A stretch of 33,162 bases of DNA from Limnochordia bacterium (GCA_023230925.1 JALNWK010000031.1:1-33162); one strand, 5' to 3'; counted from the stretch's first letter, positions 1 through 8,356 are shown. Notes: generated from the letters alone by a model not told the origin. Made by a program: numbers and translations.

Positions 1-337
1 GATCAATGCGCGCGAATTGCCTGATAACTTTTTCGATAGTTCCCAATACATATGATACTGTGCCTAACGTGCATAAACACTATTCCTTAACCTGGTTTTC
101 CCATCTTAGTTGCGGAAGTGCTGAGACTGTCCTTAGCATGAGCGGACCTCACCCTTGGCTATAGTCCTTTGAGTGAAGGTTCTAAAACAGAGTAGAGCTA
201 CAAATGAAGCAAGCTGCTCCAACAATTGTGTCAGAGCAGCTTGGCGGATCGGGGTGTGTGGGCTCTATGCAGAGCCCACTGTCTTCTTATATAACTAAAA
301 CAAGGATTGGTGTTCCATTACTCTCTAGATTAACACC
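1..337. other. Stretch downstream of the ABC permease gene, no gene supported
   Basis: No convincing coding region. The only structure I see is two consecutive perfect hairpins on the plus strand. The first has 10-bp arms CAAGCTGCTC (210-219) and GAGCAGCTTG (234-243) with a 14-nt loop. The second has 9-bp arms GTGGGCTCT (258-266) and AGAGCCCAC (271-279) with a 4-nt loop. Neither is followed by a clean T-run on either strand, so neither is a textbook intrinsic terminator, although they lie where the minus-strand transporter transcript would end. Confidence 0.5.
210..279. repeat. Two adjacent perfect inverted repeats (hairpins)
   Basis: Two perfect stems, 10 bp (210-219 with 234-243) and 9 bp (258-266 with 271-279), only 14 nt apart, located 58-127 bp past the stop codon of the minus-strand permease gene. 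They could end or protect that transcript, or belong to a plus-strand structured RNA. There is no downstream U-tract on the minus strand, and on the plus strand only a mixed pyrimidine run follows. Confidence 0.5.
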
Positions 338-2290
338 TTACCTAGCAGCCGGAGCAAGTTCACTTAGGTATGCACTTCGGGCCGCGAAGAAGTATGCCGT
401 TTGGGGCACCAGAAATACTAATGCCGCGGTGATACCATAGCTCCAGACGCTTCGCTCCAGCATTGTAGCAAAGGACTGCATGGCAAAGGTCTGATGCAAT
501 GTTGCCACCACCCAAGGGGCAAAGAAGAGGACTGCCATCTCCCTGGAGACAATGGTCTTCACCTCCCGCCAAGATAAGCCCAGTCTTCTTAAAGCTGTAT
601 ACTTTTCCCGATCTTCTTGCAGTTGTAGGAAGAAGCGGAAATATAACATAGAGCCCGATGCAAGAAAGAATAGGAACATCATGAACATTACAATAAACAT
701 GGCCATACTGTATCCGGCCTTAACCTGGGCGTAAACATCGTTCCGGGAAACGTAGGTCTCGATCCTTCCTTCGGGTAGCACCTTCTGTGCCGCCTTCTCT
801 GCTCGATCAACATCCTTCCAGTTTTCCACATCACAAGAGAAGATCACTCCTGAATAGCCACCCGGTATACCACTAGACAGTACCAAAAGATCAGCTGGAT
901 GCACCACCAAGATCATTAGACTTGAGCCCCAAGCGGCATATCTTAAGTCAACTAAGTTGGTTGGAACTCGTCCACATATATTCAACTCCATGGTGTTTTT
1001 CTCACCACGGATTTGTGCTATCTGTCCGGATGCTGGATCTAACCAGGGTTCTGCCCCAGGATACATTGAAATGGGCCGCACGGCTTGACCAGGTTCAAGA
1101 CTTACTGGAATACTCTTGGCTCTCCTCGCCCACTCATTGTAGTCGTCTTCTGAAATGAGCCACACCGTTCTGATCTTCTCTTCAGTTTCTATCCCTATTT
1201 CCGCAGTCTCCACATAACAGATCGCGGCTGTATCCTCCTCAATCCTTGCCCCTCGTTCGCTTAGGGTCTTTTGGTACCGGTTAATAATCTCAGGCCCATC
1301 CTCCGCACCAGAAAGGGCAAACCAGATATCCCGAGTAAGGTCTATTTCCGCGATCATAGCCTGTCCAAGGCTATAAATTACACCCGAACTTGTCATTACC
1401 GCTGCACTGAGAATGGTCACCATCGCCAGCACCCGGGCATTATCCTTCATCTGAAAGGTCAGGTCGGAAATGGTGATTAAGTTGATATTCCGGTAGTAAA
1501 GACCTCGCCGTTTTGTAAGATGTCTGAAAACAACCACGCTAAGCTGTGTAAAGAGGAAATAGGTACCAAGAGATACCACTGCCGTCACCGGAAACATCCC
1601 CTTCACCACATTCGCGGCTGTGGGTAGTATACATGCGGTGTAATACCCCCCACCAATACAGACTACCGCCAGTATCGATAGCAGTATTGAAGCCTTCGGT
1701 GGAGATTTAGGTTTCTTGGGTGCCTGCACCAGTCCAATCACTCGAGTTGTCCTGATGGATAGGATATTGAGCAGACTGATTCCAATGAAGATCCCGCTAT
1801 ACACCAAGACTGTGTGCCACATGGAAGGAATACTAACCACAAGTCCTTTAGGGATGGCAATATCTAGTCTCAACATATGCACCGTAGCCATAGCCATCAA
1901 GCGTGAAATTAGTGCCCCGGCCAGTAGACCAACTACGATAGATGAAATCCCAATTAGCAGGTTCTCTAACAGAAGCATAGCATGGATCTGACCGGAGGTA
2001 GCCCCTACAAGAGCCATCACACCTAGGTCCCGCTTGCGGGACTTAGTGAACACCGAATTAGAGTACCAGGTGAAAAAGAAGGAGAAAATCCCGATTCCCC
2101 AACGGGCGATCCGCAGGCCTTCCCGTAGTGAGCGGGCTCCTGAGTACCCTCCTGCGGTCACCTCGGGAGATGTAGCAATGGCGTGGAAAATGTAGAATAC
2201 CATTACGGAAAAAGCAAAGCTTGCAAAAAAGCTGACATAGCTGCGCTTATTCTCCTTAACATTGTTGTATGCAATATGAAGTAAGGCCAT
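338..2290 (-). CDS. BceB-type ABC transporter permease (FtsX-like), peptide-antibiotic resistance/sensing
   Basis: 650-residue integral membrane permease, close to the usual length of BceB-type permeases. It has an N-terminal membrane helix, an FtsX-like three-helix block in the first third (residues about 55-190), further helices, a large hydrophilic extracellular region of about 200 residues (roughly 325-530, rich in charged residues), and a final FtsX-like block with three helices at the C-terminus. By family knowledge such permeases bind cell-wall-active peptides (bacitracin, lantibiotics, defensins) and form a sensory complex with a BceS-type kinase. The gene starts 15 bp after the partner ATPase on the same strand, so they are surely an operon. 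A BceR-type operator lies upstream of the ATPase gene. The matching kinase (7283-8356) and regulator (16227-16940) are not adjacent, which is unusual. The actual antibiotic cannot be told from sequence. Confidence 0.9.
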   Translation of the reverse strand: MALLHIAYNNVKENKRSYVSFFASFAFSVMVFYIFHAIATSPEVTAGGYSGARSLREGLRIARWGIGIFSFFFTWYSNSVFTKSRKRDLGVMALVGATSGQIHAMLLLENLLIGISSIVVGLLAGALISRLMAMATVHMLRLDIAIPKGLVVSIPSMWHTVLVYSGIFIGISLLNILSIRTTRVIGLVQAPKKPKSPPKASILLSILAVVCIGGGYYTACILPTAANVVKGMFPVTAVVSLGTYFLFTQLSVVVFRHLTKRRGLYYRNINLITISDLTFQMKDNARVLAMVTILSAAVMTSSGVIYSLGQAMIAEIDLTRDIWFALSGAEDGPEIINRYQKTLSERGARIEEDTAAICYVETAEIGIETEEKIRTVWLISEDDYNEWARRAKSIPVSLEPGQAVRPISMYPGAEPWLDPASGQIAQIRGEKNTMELNICGRVPTNLVDLRYAAWGSSLMILVVHPADLLVLSSGIPGGYSGVIFSCDVENWKDVDRAEKAAQKVLPEGRIETYVSRNDVYAQVKAGYSMAMFIVMFMMFLFFLASGSMLYFRFFLQLQEDREKYTALRRLGLSWREVKTIVSREMAVLFFAPWVVATLHQTFAMQSFATMLERSVWSYGITAALVFLVPQTAYFFAARSAYLSELAPAAR

Positions 2291-2305
2291 AGCTATAGTC
2301 CTCCC

Positions 2306-3079
2306 CTAGTTTCTTCCGGAATTACTGAAATCGCCGCCGAGAACACTGAGGGTATCCAGGATCTCTTGGAAGAAGGTTTGGCGCTGGTTTTTTCTTCTGA
2401 GCTCAGAGAAGAGCTTACCGTCTTTAATAAACACAATCCGCTGGCAAAAGCTCGCCACAAAGGGATCATGGGTTACCACCAAAATAGTGGCACCATCCTT
2501 CGCGTTCAAATCTACAAAGGCGTCCATGACCTCCCGGGACGATTTCGAATCTAGGTTTCCTGTGGGTTCATCAGCAAGCAACAGGGCCGGTTTATGCACA
2601 ATAGCCCGAGCAATGGCAGCCCGTTGCTGTTCTCCTCCAGATATCTCATAGGTTCGCTTGGGCAAAATATGGGAAATACCAAGTCTTTGGGCTACCCCTT
2701 CCACACGATGAGTAATCTCACTTGGGCGTACATTGTCCAAGGCTAGGGGCAGGGCAATGTTATCCCGCACAGACAAGGTATTTAGCAGGTTAAAGTCCTG
2801 AAAGACAAACCCAAGCTCTCTTCTACGAAAACGGGCTAACTCGTTCCTTTTGAGAGCTGTTGGTGATACGCCATTGATCCGGATGGAACCTGATGTTGGT
2901 GTATCAATGGTAGCCAGTATATTTAGCAAAGTCGTCTTTCCACTACCCGAAGGACCCATAACTCCCACAAATTCTTCCTTTCCTACTTTCAGGTTCAATC
3001 CCGCAAGGGCCCGGGTGGTAGCAGTCTCCTTAGATGAACCATAGATCTTAGTCAAACCCTCGGCAATTAGAACTGACAT
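2306..3079 (-). CDS. BceA-type ABC transporter ATP-binding protein
   Basis: 257-residue nucleotide-binding subunit pairing with the downstream BceB-type permease. Walker A GPSGSGKTT at residues 42-50, signature ISGGEQQR at 146-153 and Walker B LLLADEP around 166-172 are all intact; the order and spacing are those of the MacB/BceA (antimicrobial peptide) class. I place the start at the ATG at 3079 because GAGGAGGG sits 5 nt upstream; a longer reading to 3100 would start upstream of this ribosome binding site. Upstream lie a candidate promoter (TTGTAG at 3145-3150, 17-bp spacer, TATACT at 3122-3127, minus strand) and a perfect 7-4-7 inverted repeat at 3181-3198 of the BceR-operator type, implying induction by a peptide-sensing two-component system. 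Confidence 0.93.
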   Translation of the reverse strand: MSVLIAEGLTKIYGSSKETATTRALAGLNLKVGKEEFVGVMGPSGSGKTTLLNILATIDTPTSGSIRINGVSPTALKRNELARFRRRELGFVFQDFNLLNTLSVRDNIALPLALDNVRPSEITHRVEGVAQRLGISHILPKRTYEISGGEQQRAAIARAIVHKPALLLADEPTGNLDSKSSREVMDAFVDLNAKDGATILVVTHDPFVASFCQRIVFIKDGKLFSELRRKNQRQTFFQEILDTLSVLGGDFSNSGRN

Positions 3080-3158
3080 CTTGACCCTCCTCATGGTCAA
3101 CCAGGTATCTTACTGTCTTCGAGTATACCCCACACAAAATACAGCTACAATCGAACAA

Positions 3159-3198
3159 CCTTACATAAAGGGTCCGGGAACCTTACATTCCTGTAAGG
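3159..3198 (-). promoter_or_regulatory. BceR-type operator upstream of the BceAB-type genes
   Basis: Perfect inverted repeat CCTTACA (3181-3187), 4-nt spacer TTCC, TGTAAGG (3192-3198). It contains the TNACA-N4-TGTAA core described for regulators of BceR-type peptide-sensing systems. A third half-site CCTTACA (3159-3165) lies 15 bp closer to the gene, just upstream of a candidate -35 (TTGTAG, 3145-3150) and -10 (TATACT, 3122-3127). The arrangement fits activation of the transporter by the response regulator encoded at 16227-16940, which is an inference. Confidence 0.75.
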
Positions 3199-3741
3199 AT
3201 GCTAAATCAACAGGAGCAGTCCCTTCCTTAATGCACATAACCTGTTGAGTTGAAGACACAATGGATACAAATAACCTATCTAGACAGCATGCCCCCGCAA
3301 ACACACGTCTTATAAGGGATCTATTCATGCTCTAAAGACCCGGTTAGGTTGCATTTGACCTTTCAAAGGGAGGTTACTTCTCGTCCTACCTTCCCCAAAG
3401 CTCCACCAAGACAATTAGCCAAAAAGAAATCCCCGATCTGCTATGTTAAGTGTTGGTCATCCAAAACCGCTTGAACTTAGGCAATCAGGATGGGCATCCG
3501 CAGGAATACTTGAGAATAGAAAATAGTCCATGCCAACAGTTTTGTCCGAAATGGACGTTTAGGTTGGTTATGAGCCCCTGTCGGGACCACAGGTAGGAAG
3601 TCTACATAGCAGGGTCATTATCCATCTTTGAGACTAAGTTGTTTACCTGAAAGGATTGATCAGTCAGTGATACAGAATAAGCAATTATGCCCGATTTTGT
3701 CATGCTCTGACTATCTTTAGGGTATGTAGAAGGAGATCCCC
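3199..3741. other. Intergenic stretch, nothing recognised
   Basis: About 540 bp between the transporter operator and the HNH endonuclease gene. I see no open frame with coding character, no RNA gene and no strong terminator; it may be decayed DNA. Confidence 0.4.
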
Positions 3742-4401
3742 TCAGATACTTAGCGAAGACCTTTTAAACACTTCATGCAAGTGCCACTGGGTGTAGGCAA
3801 TCTCCGGGTAGGCTTGACCTTGGGGCGGGCGGATGTTTTGATCATGGTACCTGAGTAACCATTCCTCAAAGCCACAGGTCCCGTTCGCTTTTTCCGCAAC
3901 TTGCACAACATATACTCCACGAACATTCTGTATCCCCAAGGCACCACTATCAAAAAGTTTGTGATGCATCGAGCATAGAGCTAGTCCATTACAGACTTCA
4001 TCTGGCCCACCGGCTTGGTACCACTTAATGTGGGCCGCCTCTAGGGCAAGTGGAATACCCCCTAGTTTCACATCAAACCCACAAATCGCACAGCTGTACC
4101 CATAGGCCCGCAACACAGACTGTCGAAAGGCTGGATCCCGATCCGCCCGTCGAACCAAACGATAGTTAAGACCCACCGCCCGAAGGATATCCCCATGTAA
4201 AGACTCCGGAAAATGCTCATACAGTAGGTCTTCGGCCAATTCCCACACCAATTCTTGAGCATGGGCTAACACGTCATAGACCTCATCGGTAAATCCACCG
4301 GCCACCTGTTTGCTATTTAGGACCGACTCAAGGGGTCTGTTCGGGTCAACCTTCCAGGTCTTAATCCGCGAGAACCTCTCTCGAATCTCATCCACTGTCA
4401 T
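3742..4401 (-). CDS. HNH endonuclease of the phosphorothioate-dependent McrA type, internally shortened recognition domain
   Basis: 219 residues. The C-terminal half is a complete HNH nuclease: CAICGFD followed by LEAAHIKW, a GGP-x5-NGLALC block and HHKLFD, giving the H-N-H residues plus two zinc CxxC/CxxHH elements, and the typical ending with FEEWLLRYHD and WHLHEVF. The N-terminus (TVDEIRERF, about residues 2-10) resembles the start of sulfur-binding-domain McrA enzymes, and residues about 38-80 (GGFTDEVYD to HFPESLHGDILRAVGL) resemble the end of that domain. What normally lies between, roughly 90-100 residues of the phosphorothioate-recognising fold, is absent without breaking the frame. 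I chose ATG 4401 since AGGAG is 9 nt upstream; the ATG at 4408 abuts the ribosome binding site. No dnd/dpt genes are in the window. Nuclease assignment is firm; activity and target are open. Confidence 0.85.
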   Translation of the reverse strand: MTVDEIRERFSRIKTWKVDPNRPLESVLNSKQVAGGFTDEVYDVLAHAQELVWELAEDLLYEHFPESLHGDILRAVGLNYRLVRRADRDPAFRQSVLRAYGYSCAICGFDVKLGGIPLALEAAHIKWYQAGGPDEVCNGLALCSMHHKLFDSGALGIQNVRGVYVVQVAEKANGTCGFEEWLLRYHDQNIRPPQGQAYPEIAYTQWHLHEVFKRSSLSI

Positions 4402-4413
4402 CCCAGCCATCTC

Positions 4414-4575
4414 CTATAAACCGAGTATGCCAAATTTCTTCGACAACTTAGCAGTTATTTCCTGCTCACCGACACTAGATGCAAGCACTCCGCCGATGCC
4501 CGCCCCAACTCCTGCCCCCATCAACCGCTTATCACAGCCTTCTACCGGACTATATGTCTGCTTAGCAACTTCTTC
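4414..4575 (-). pseudogene. Glycine-rich C-terminal gene fragment without a start codon
   Basis: An open minus-strand frame of about 53 codons bounded upstream by tandem TAA stops and ending with TAG just 12 nt before the HNH start. It reads like a real protein tail: TYSPVEGCDKRLMG, then a glycine-zipper-like GAGVGAGIGGVLASS, then EQEITAKLSKKFGILGL. No ATG/GTG/TTG with a ribosome binding site precedes the sequence; the only internal candidates are TTG-ATG in the RLMG segment. I read it as the 3' remnant of a gene that once preceded the HNH gene in the same transcript. Family unknown. Confidence 0.35.
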
Positions 4576-4626
4576 TTATTAACAACAGAGCACATGCACC
4601 AATCGCTAACCTTCGAAAAAGAACTA

Positions 4627-4657
4627 TTGACATTGACGTTACGTCAACGTGTACAAT
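4627..4657 (+). promoter_or_regulatory. MerR-type promoter with 19-bp spacer and operator dyad
   Basis: TTGACA (4627-4632) and TACAAT (4652-4657) are separated by 19 bp, the over-long spacer typical of MerR-activated promoters. The spacer carries the dyad TTGACGT-T-ACGTCAA (4633-4647, perfect 7-bp arms). It lies directly before the MerR-family gene, so autoregulation is expected: the regulator would bind the dyad and untwist the DNA on ligand binding. Confidence 0.85.
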
Positions 4658-4679
4658 AACCGTGGAAGGAGGCAATACA

Positions 4680-5444
4680 TTGGAGTATACCGTACAAAGG
4701 TTAGCAGATCTAGCTGGTGTTAGCCCGCGCACCCTAAGGTACTACGACAAAATAGGCCTATTAAAGCCAGCAAGACTAAACCCTTCCGGATACCGGGTCT
4801 ACGGGCAAGCAGAAGTAGAGCAGCTCCAGCAGATCTTGTTTTACCGGGAACTAGGAGTTAGCCTTGCCGAAATTAAGGATCTGATCCACTCCCCGTCCTT
4901 TGATCCGGTTGACGCGCTCAGAGAACACCGTCAAAGGCTCATTGAGAAAAGAGATCAGTTGGATCAGCTCATCAGCAATGTAGATAAGACCATTGCTGCA
5001 TCAGAAAGGAGAGTTAACATGAGCAATAAAGAAAGGTTTGCCGGGTTTAAGAAACAAATGGTCGAAGAAAACGAACGGAAATATGGTTCGGAGATTCGAA
5101 AGAAATATACCAATGAGGTCGTAGACCAGTCAAACCAGAAGCTGCTTGGGATGAGTGAAAAGCAGTATCAACAATGGGAAGAACTCAGTAGCAAGGTTAT
5201 GGAGACCCTAAAGGTCGCCTTTACCACCAAAGATCCGTCCAGCGAACTGGCCCAAAAAGCCGCCGATCTACACCGTCAATGGCTGTCTTTCTGTTGGCCC
5301 ACCTATACCAAGGAAGCCCATGCTGGCCTAGCTTGTATGTATGTTGAGGATGAACGCTTCAAGGAGTTCTACGATAAAGAACAGTCGGGCCTTGCCGAAT
5401 TTCTAAAGGAAGCAATTCTCATCTATACAAAGACAGAGCAGTAG
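4680..5444 (+). CDS. TipA-like MerR-family regulator with TipAS antibiotic-recognition domain
   Basis: 254 residues, essentially the length of Streptomyces TipAL. Residues about 3-70 form the MerR winged helix-turn-helix (LADLAGVSPRTLRYYDKIGL), followed by a coiled-coil dimerisation helix to about residue 115 and a TipAS-type helical ligand domain (about 120-254, with the WLSFCWPTYTKEAHAGLACMY region). I start at TTG 4680, which has GGAAGGAGG 7 nt upstream; the in-frame GTG at 4662 would lie at or before the predicted transcription start of the 19-bp-spacer promoter. In family members the C-terminal domain captures thiopeptides or other hydrophobic compounds and turns on the regulator gene and drug-export genes. 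Here no efflux gene follows; the next gene, galE, is convergent. Confidence 0.9.
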   Translation: MEYTVQRLADLAGVSPRTLRYYDKIGLLKPARLNPSGYRVYGQAEVEQLQQILFYRELGVSLAEIKDLIHSPSFDPVDALREHRQRLIEKRDQLDQLISNVDKTIAASERRVNMSNKERFAGFKKQMVEENERKYGSEIRKKYTNEVVDQSNQKLLGMSEKQYQQWEELSSKVMETLKVAFTTKDPSSELAQKAADLHRQWLSFCWPTYTKEAHAGLACMYVEDERFKEFYDKEQSGLAEFLKEAILIYTKTEQ

Positions 5445-5478
5445 GCTCTCCCATGACGGACCAAGAACTAGTGCATCC

Positions 5479-5549
5479 GGTTCAAGTACCCCGCGTACTA
5501 GGGTACTTGAACCAGACCTCATTCGATCACAAAAGCCCCAGCGTGATCG
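5479..5549. repeat. Two inverted repeats between convergent merR-type gene and galE
   Basis: Perfect 13-bp arms GGTTCAAGTACCC (5479-5491) and GGGTACTTGAACC (5501-5513) with a 9-nt loop, followed by 7-bp arms CGATCAC (5524-5530) and GTGATCG (5543-5549). They sit exactly between two convergent genes, so a bidirectional terminator or transcript-end stabiliser is the natural reading, but no U-tract flanks either stem. Confidence 0.55.
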
Positions 5550-5571
5550 GGCAGGCAAACTGTGCCCTACT

Positions 5572-6564
5572 TCAATCTAGCCCCTTTTCAAATCTCCACG
5601 CATCCCGAACCATCTCTTTGATGCCACGCTTTGCGCTCCAGCCAAGCTCCCTTATTGCTTTGCTCGCATCGGCATAGCACACCGCGATATCCCCAGGCCT
5701 TCTACCCACGATCTCATAAGGTACTTTAACCTGGTTAACCTCTTGGAAAGCATGGACGAGCTGTAAAACCGATGTTCCCTGACCTGTTCCTAGGTTATAT
5801 ACATGAACGCCTTCGGAGAGTTTTTCAATTGCAGCCACGTGTCCTTCTGCTAGATCCACCACATGGATGTAGTCCCGCACACCGGTTCCATCCACAGTAT
5901 CATAGTCGTTTCCAAAGACCTTGAGTTGTTTTAATTTGCCCTTGGCCACCTGGGTCACATAGGGCATCAGGTTATTGGGAATCCCATTTGGGTCCTCCCC
6001 GATGAGTCCACTTTCGTGGGCTCCCACTGGATTGAAGTATCTAAGCAGGGAGACTGCAAAACCTGGATTGGCCTTGACCGTATCGGTAAGAATCCGCTCA
6101 CTCATCGCTTTGGTCTCACCATAGGGGTTTGTTGTAGGACGAAGCTCCATCGTTTCTACGAAAGGCACTTGGTTTTCACCATAGACGGTGGCTGAAGAGC
6201 TAAAGACAAACTTACCAACACCATATTTTAGACACGCCTTACTTAGGATCATCGTGCTAACCGTATTGTTGTAGTAATACTCTAAAGGCTTTGCCACGGA
6301 CTCACCAACAGCCTTAAGACCTGCAAAGTGAATCACACCATCGATTTTGTGTCCGGAGAATATGGAGTCAACCGCTTCTTCCTTTGTTACATCAACTTCA
6401 TAAAAGATGACTTTCTTACCAGTAATCTGTTCTATCTTATCGACGGACTCTCGCTTACTGTTGATCAGGTTATCCGCAACAATTACTGAATGACCCGCTT
6501 CCAGCAAAGCAACGCAGGTGTGTGTTCCTATATACCCGGCACCACCGGTAACCAGTATATTCAT
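5572..6564 (-). CDS. galE: UDP-glucose 4-epimerase
   Basis: 330 residues, normal GalE length (E. coli about 338). Interconverts UDP-glucose and UDP-galactose (Leloir pathway, surface polysaccharide precursors), cytosolic. Rossmann NAD-binding motif GGAGYIG at residues 7-13, catalytic triad Ser124 (FSSSATVYG), Tyr148 and Lys152 (NPYGETK), and the late RDYIHVVDLAEGH and RRPGDIAVCYAD blocks are all present. I chose ATG 6564 (MNILVTGG), 12 nt after GGAG; the upstream ATG at 6576 directly touches the GGAG. Monocistronic: convergent with the regulator gene and separated from the kinase gene by a gene-poor stretch. It interrupts what looks like a former bce-type gene order. Confidence 0.96.
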   Translation of the reverse strand: MNILVTGGAGYIGTHTCVALLEAGHSVIVADNLINSKRESVDKIEQITGKKVIFYEVDVTKEEAVDSIFSGHKIDGVIHFAGLKAVGESVAKPLEYYYNNTVSTMILSKACLKYGVGKFVFSSSATVYGENQVPFVETMELRPTTNPYGETKAMSERILTDTVKANPGFAVSLLRYFNPVGAHESGLIGEDPNGIPNNLMPYVTQVAKGKLKQLKVFGNDYDTVDGTGVRDYIHVVDLAEGHVAAIEKLSEGVHVYNLGTGQGTSVLQLVHAFQEVNQVKVPYEIVGRRPGDIAVCYADASKAIRELGWSAKRGIKEMVRDAWRFEKGLD

Positions 6565-6576
6565 CGAAAACAACAT

Positions 6577-7282
6577 CTCCTTCAGTTAGGAATTGTCCAC
6601 CTATTCCTTCATATGTAGCCGCCCACGCCAATAGACTGCAGACCCATACTCACCCGGTCTAAGAGAGCTCAGGCAGAATCAAAAGGACAACGGTAGTCAC
6701 TAAAAAGACCACTCCACAAGTACATAAATGTTGCCCATTCAGACGGCGTTCTAGGCATGCTCAACACCGATATTATACCTTTATTGGTGCCAAACGTCCA
6801 TGATTACCCCCCCATATTCTGGAGGCATTTGAGGCTGGGCTAGACAACTTCGAGAGCTTGCGATCGTTTGCCTGAGGCGAGATGTCTTAGCTGTTTTTGA
6901 AGAGCATCTGGACCATACTTCTATTTCTTCCAAGAAATCGCTTCCCAAGTGGGGATTGACCAAGGACGGACATCCTGGGTCCGAAGGTAGAACAATTCCC
7001 CCAAAAGAGCACCTAGCTCTGACTTTGACGGGGTTCTGTAAGATAATCGAAGACGATATGCTAATAGTGAATGTGATGGTTTGGAAGTGCGGACTATGCC
7101 AAATCCACTGGCCCATGAATCTGGCATTATGTTTAAAAAGAAGAAAGGGTACGCTCGCTTCCAGTTACCGAAGCTTCCATCATATTCCCGAGCTACCTTA
7201 GCCGCAATAAGCGAAGGTGCAAACCCGGAGCAATCTACAGAAAGTACATGAAACACTTGTCTGGTTCCCACGTACCCCCAAG
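6577..7282. other. Gene-poor stretch between galE and kinase gene
   Basis: About 700 bp. Two overlapping minus-strand frames (6921-7340, 139 codons; 6781-7116, 111 codons) are open but have no recognisable motif, no ribosome binding site and one overlaps the kinase 3' end in another frame. In a canonical bceRSAB operon the transporter genes would follow the kinase here. I see nothing that clearly belongs to them, so this may be decayed DNA. Confidence 0.4.
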
Positions 7283-8356
7283 TCAGCCGAAATGGGTAAT
7301 CGACCTGGTGGAGAATGTAATAGCCATCGTGGTACCGCATCCGGGCTTTGAGCGAACAGTAAGGGCATGGCCTAGTTCCCCACAGATCCCTTTTGCTAGG
7401 TATAACCCCATCCCCGTGGATTCTGGTACAAGACGACCGTTCTCACCAGTAAAGAACGGATCAAAGATACGCGGGTAATCATGGGGAGGTATACCAACAC
7501 CATCATCCTCCACGGCTAAGATAATTCCCTCAAGATCTCGCTCCTTTTGAATATGAAGAACTACCTTGCTTCCTGTGGGGCTTATCCGGGTGTACTTGAT
7601 GGCATTTGAGACTAACTGATCAATAACGAAGGCAATCCATTTTTGGTCCGTCTCAACATGAGTATTCCCCGTGGACACTTCCAATCGTGGGTAAATGGAG
7701 TACCTAATAAACTCTTTCTTATGCTTATTGATTACCTCCCGGGCCACTTCCTCTAAGTCTACTTGCTGGGGCCAGACATCCACGGAAAACCGTTCCTGGC
7801 GGGCCATACCAAGCATCATATCCAATCCATGGGCAATTCGTTCATTTTCCTCTTGGATGCTTTCGAATAACGTGGCAGCTTCATCTAAGGACACAACTTC
7901 TTTAGACTGTTGGATCAGTAGATCCACAACAGACACCGGAGTTTTCATCGCATGGGCCCAGCGGTTGGTAAAATCAATGTGAAACTGGGAGCGTTCATCA
8001 CGTTTTAGTACTTCTGCGGCATGATGGGCATAAATCAACCGAACTAGGTTGGAGGCAATCCGTTGTTCAGCAGTCCGTGGGGGAGCAAGGGAGAGCACTT
8101 CTTCCGGTGACTTAAAGTCATCGCTCATGTTTGACATCTGCTGATAGAATTGATTCTGTCGGGAGTAATCGATGATTAAGACCACTACTAACACGGCAAC
8201 ATGTAACACCACGATATAAATTGCGGAATCGATGGTAAGACCCCTTTGCCCCGTTTGTAGAAGGTCCAGTTGAATCACGCACAGACACAATATACAAGCA
8301 AGTAAATGCCCGATGATATAAGCGGCCCTACTGTACAGATAATCTAGCATCCTCAT
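7283..8356 (-). CDS. BceS-type intramembrane-sensing histidine kinase
   Basis: 357 residues, the compact architecture of BceS-like kinases: two membrane helices (about 11-33 and 43-63) joined by only about 10 outside residues, so the protein has no real sensor domain and is expected to be told about peptides by a BceAB-type transporter. H-box FTNRWAHAMKTPVS with His135, N-box DQLVSNAIKYTR, G1 box VEDDGVGIP, F-box RIFDPFFTGENG and G2 box STGMGLYLAK are intact. The start is probably the ATG at 8356 (MRMLDYLY) after GGGTGGG; a longer frame runs to 8389. No response regulator is adjacent; the fitting partner is encoded at 16227-16940 and the fitting transporter at 338-3079. The C-terminus extends about ten residues past the usual end. 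Confidence 0.9.
   Translation of the reverse strand: MRMLDYLYSRAAYIIGHLLACILCLCVIQLDLLQTGQRGLTIDSAIYIVVLHVAVLVVVLIIDYSRQNQFYQQMSNMSDDFKSPEEVLSLAPPRTAEQRIASNLVRLIYAHHAAEVLKRDERSQFHIDFTNRWAHAMKTPVSVVDLLIQQSKEVVSLDEAATLFESIQEENERIAHGLDMMLGMARQERFSVDVWPQQVDLEEVAREVINKHKKEFIRYSIYPRLEVSTGNTHVETDQKWIAFVIDQLVSNAIKYTRISPTGSKVVLHIQKERDLEGIILAVEDDGVGIPPHDYPRIFDPFFTGENGRLVPESTGMGLYLAKGICGELGHALTVRSKPGCGTTMAITFSTRSITHFG

Noticed and set aside
204..440. 78-codon plus-strand frame over the hairpins and the permease 3' end
   Set aside because: Overlaps the permease gene antisense and lacks a ribosome binding site.
6781..7340. Two overlapping minus-strand open frames (111 and 139 codons) after the kinase gene
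   Set aside because: No ribosome binding site, no recognisable motif, and one overlaps the kinase end in another frame; treated as non-coding or decayed.
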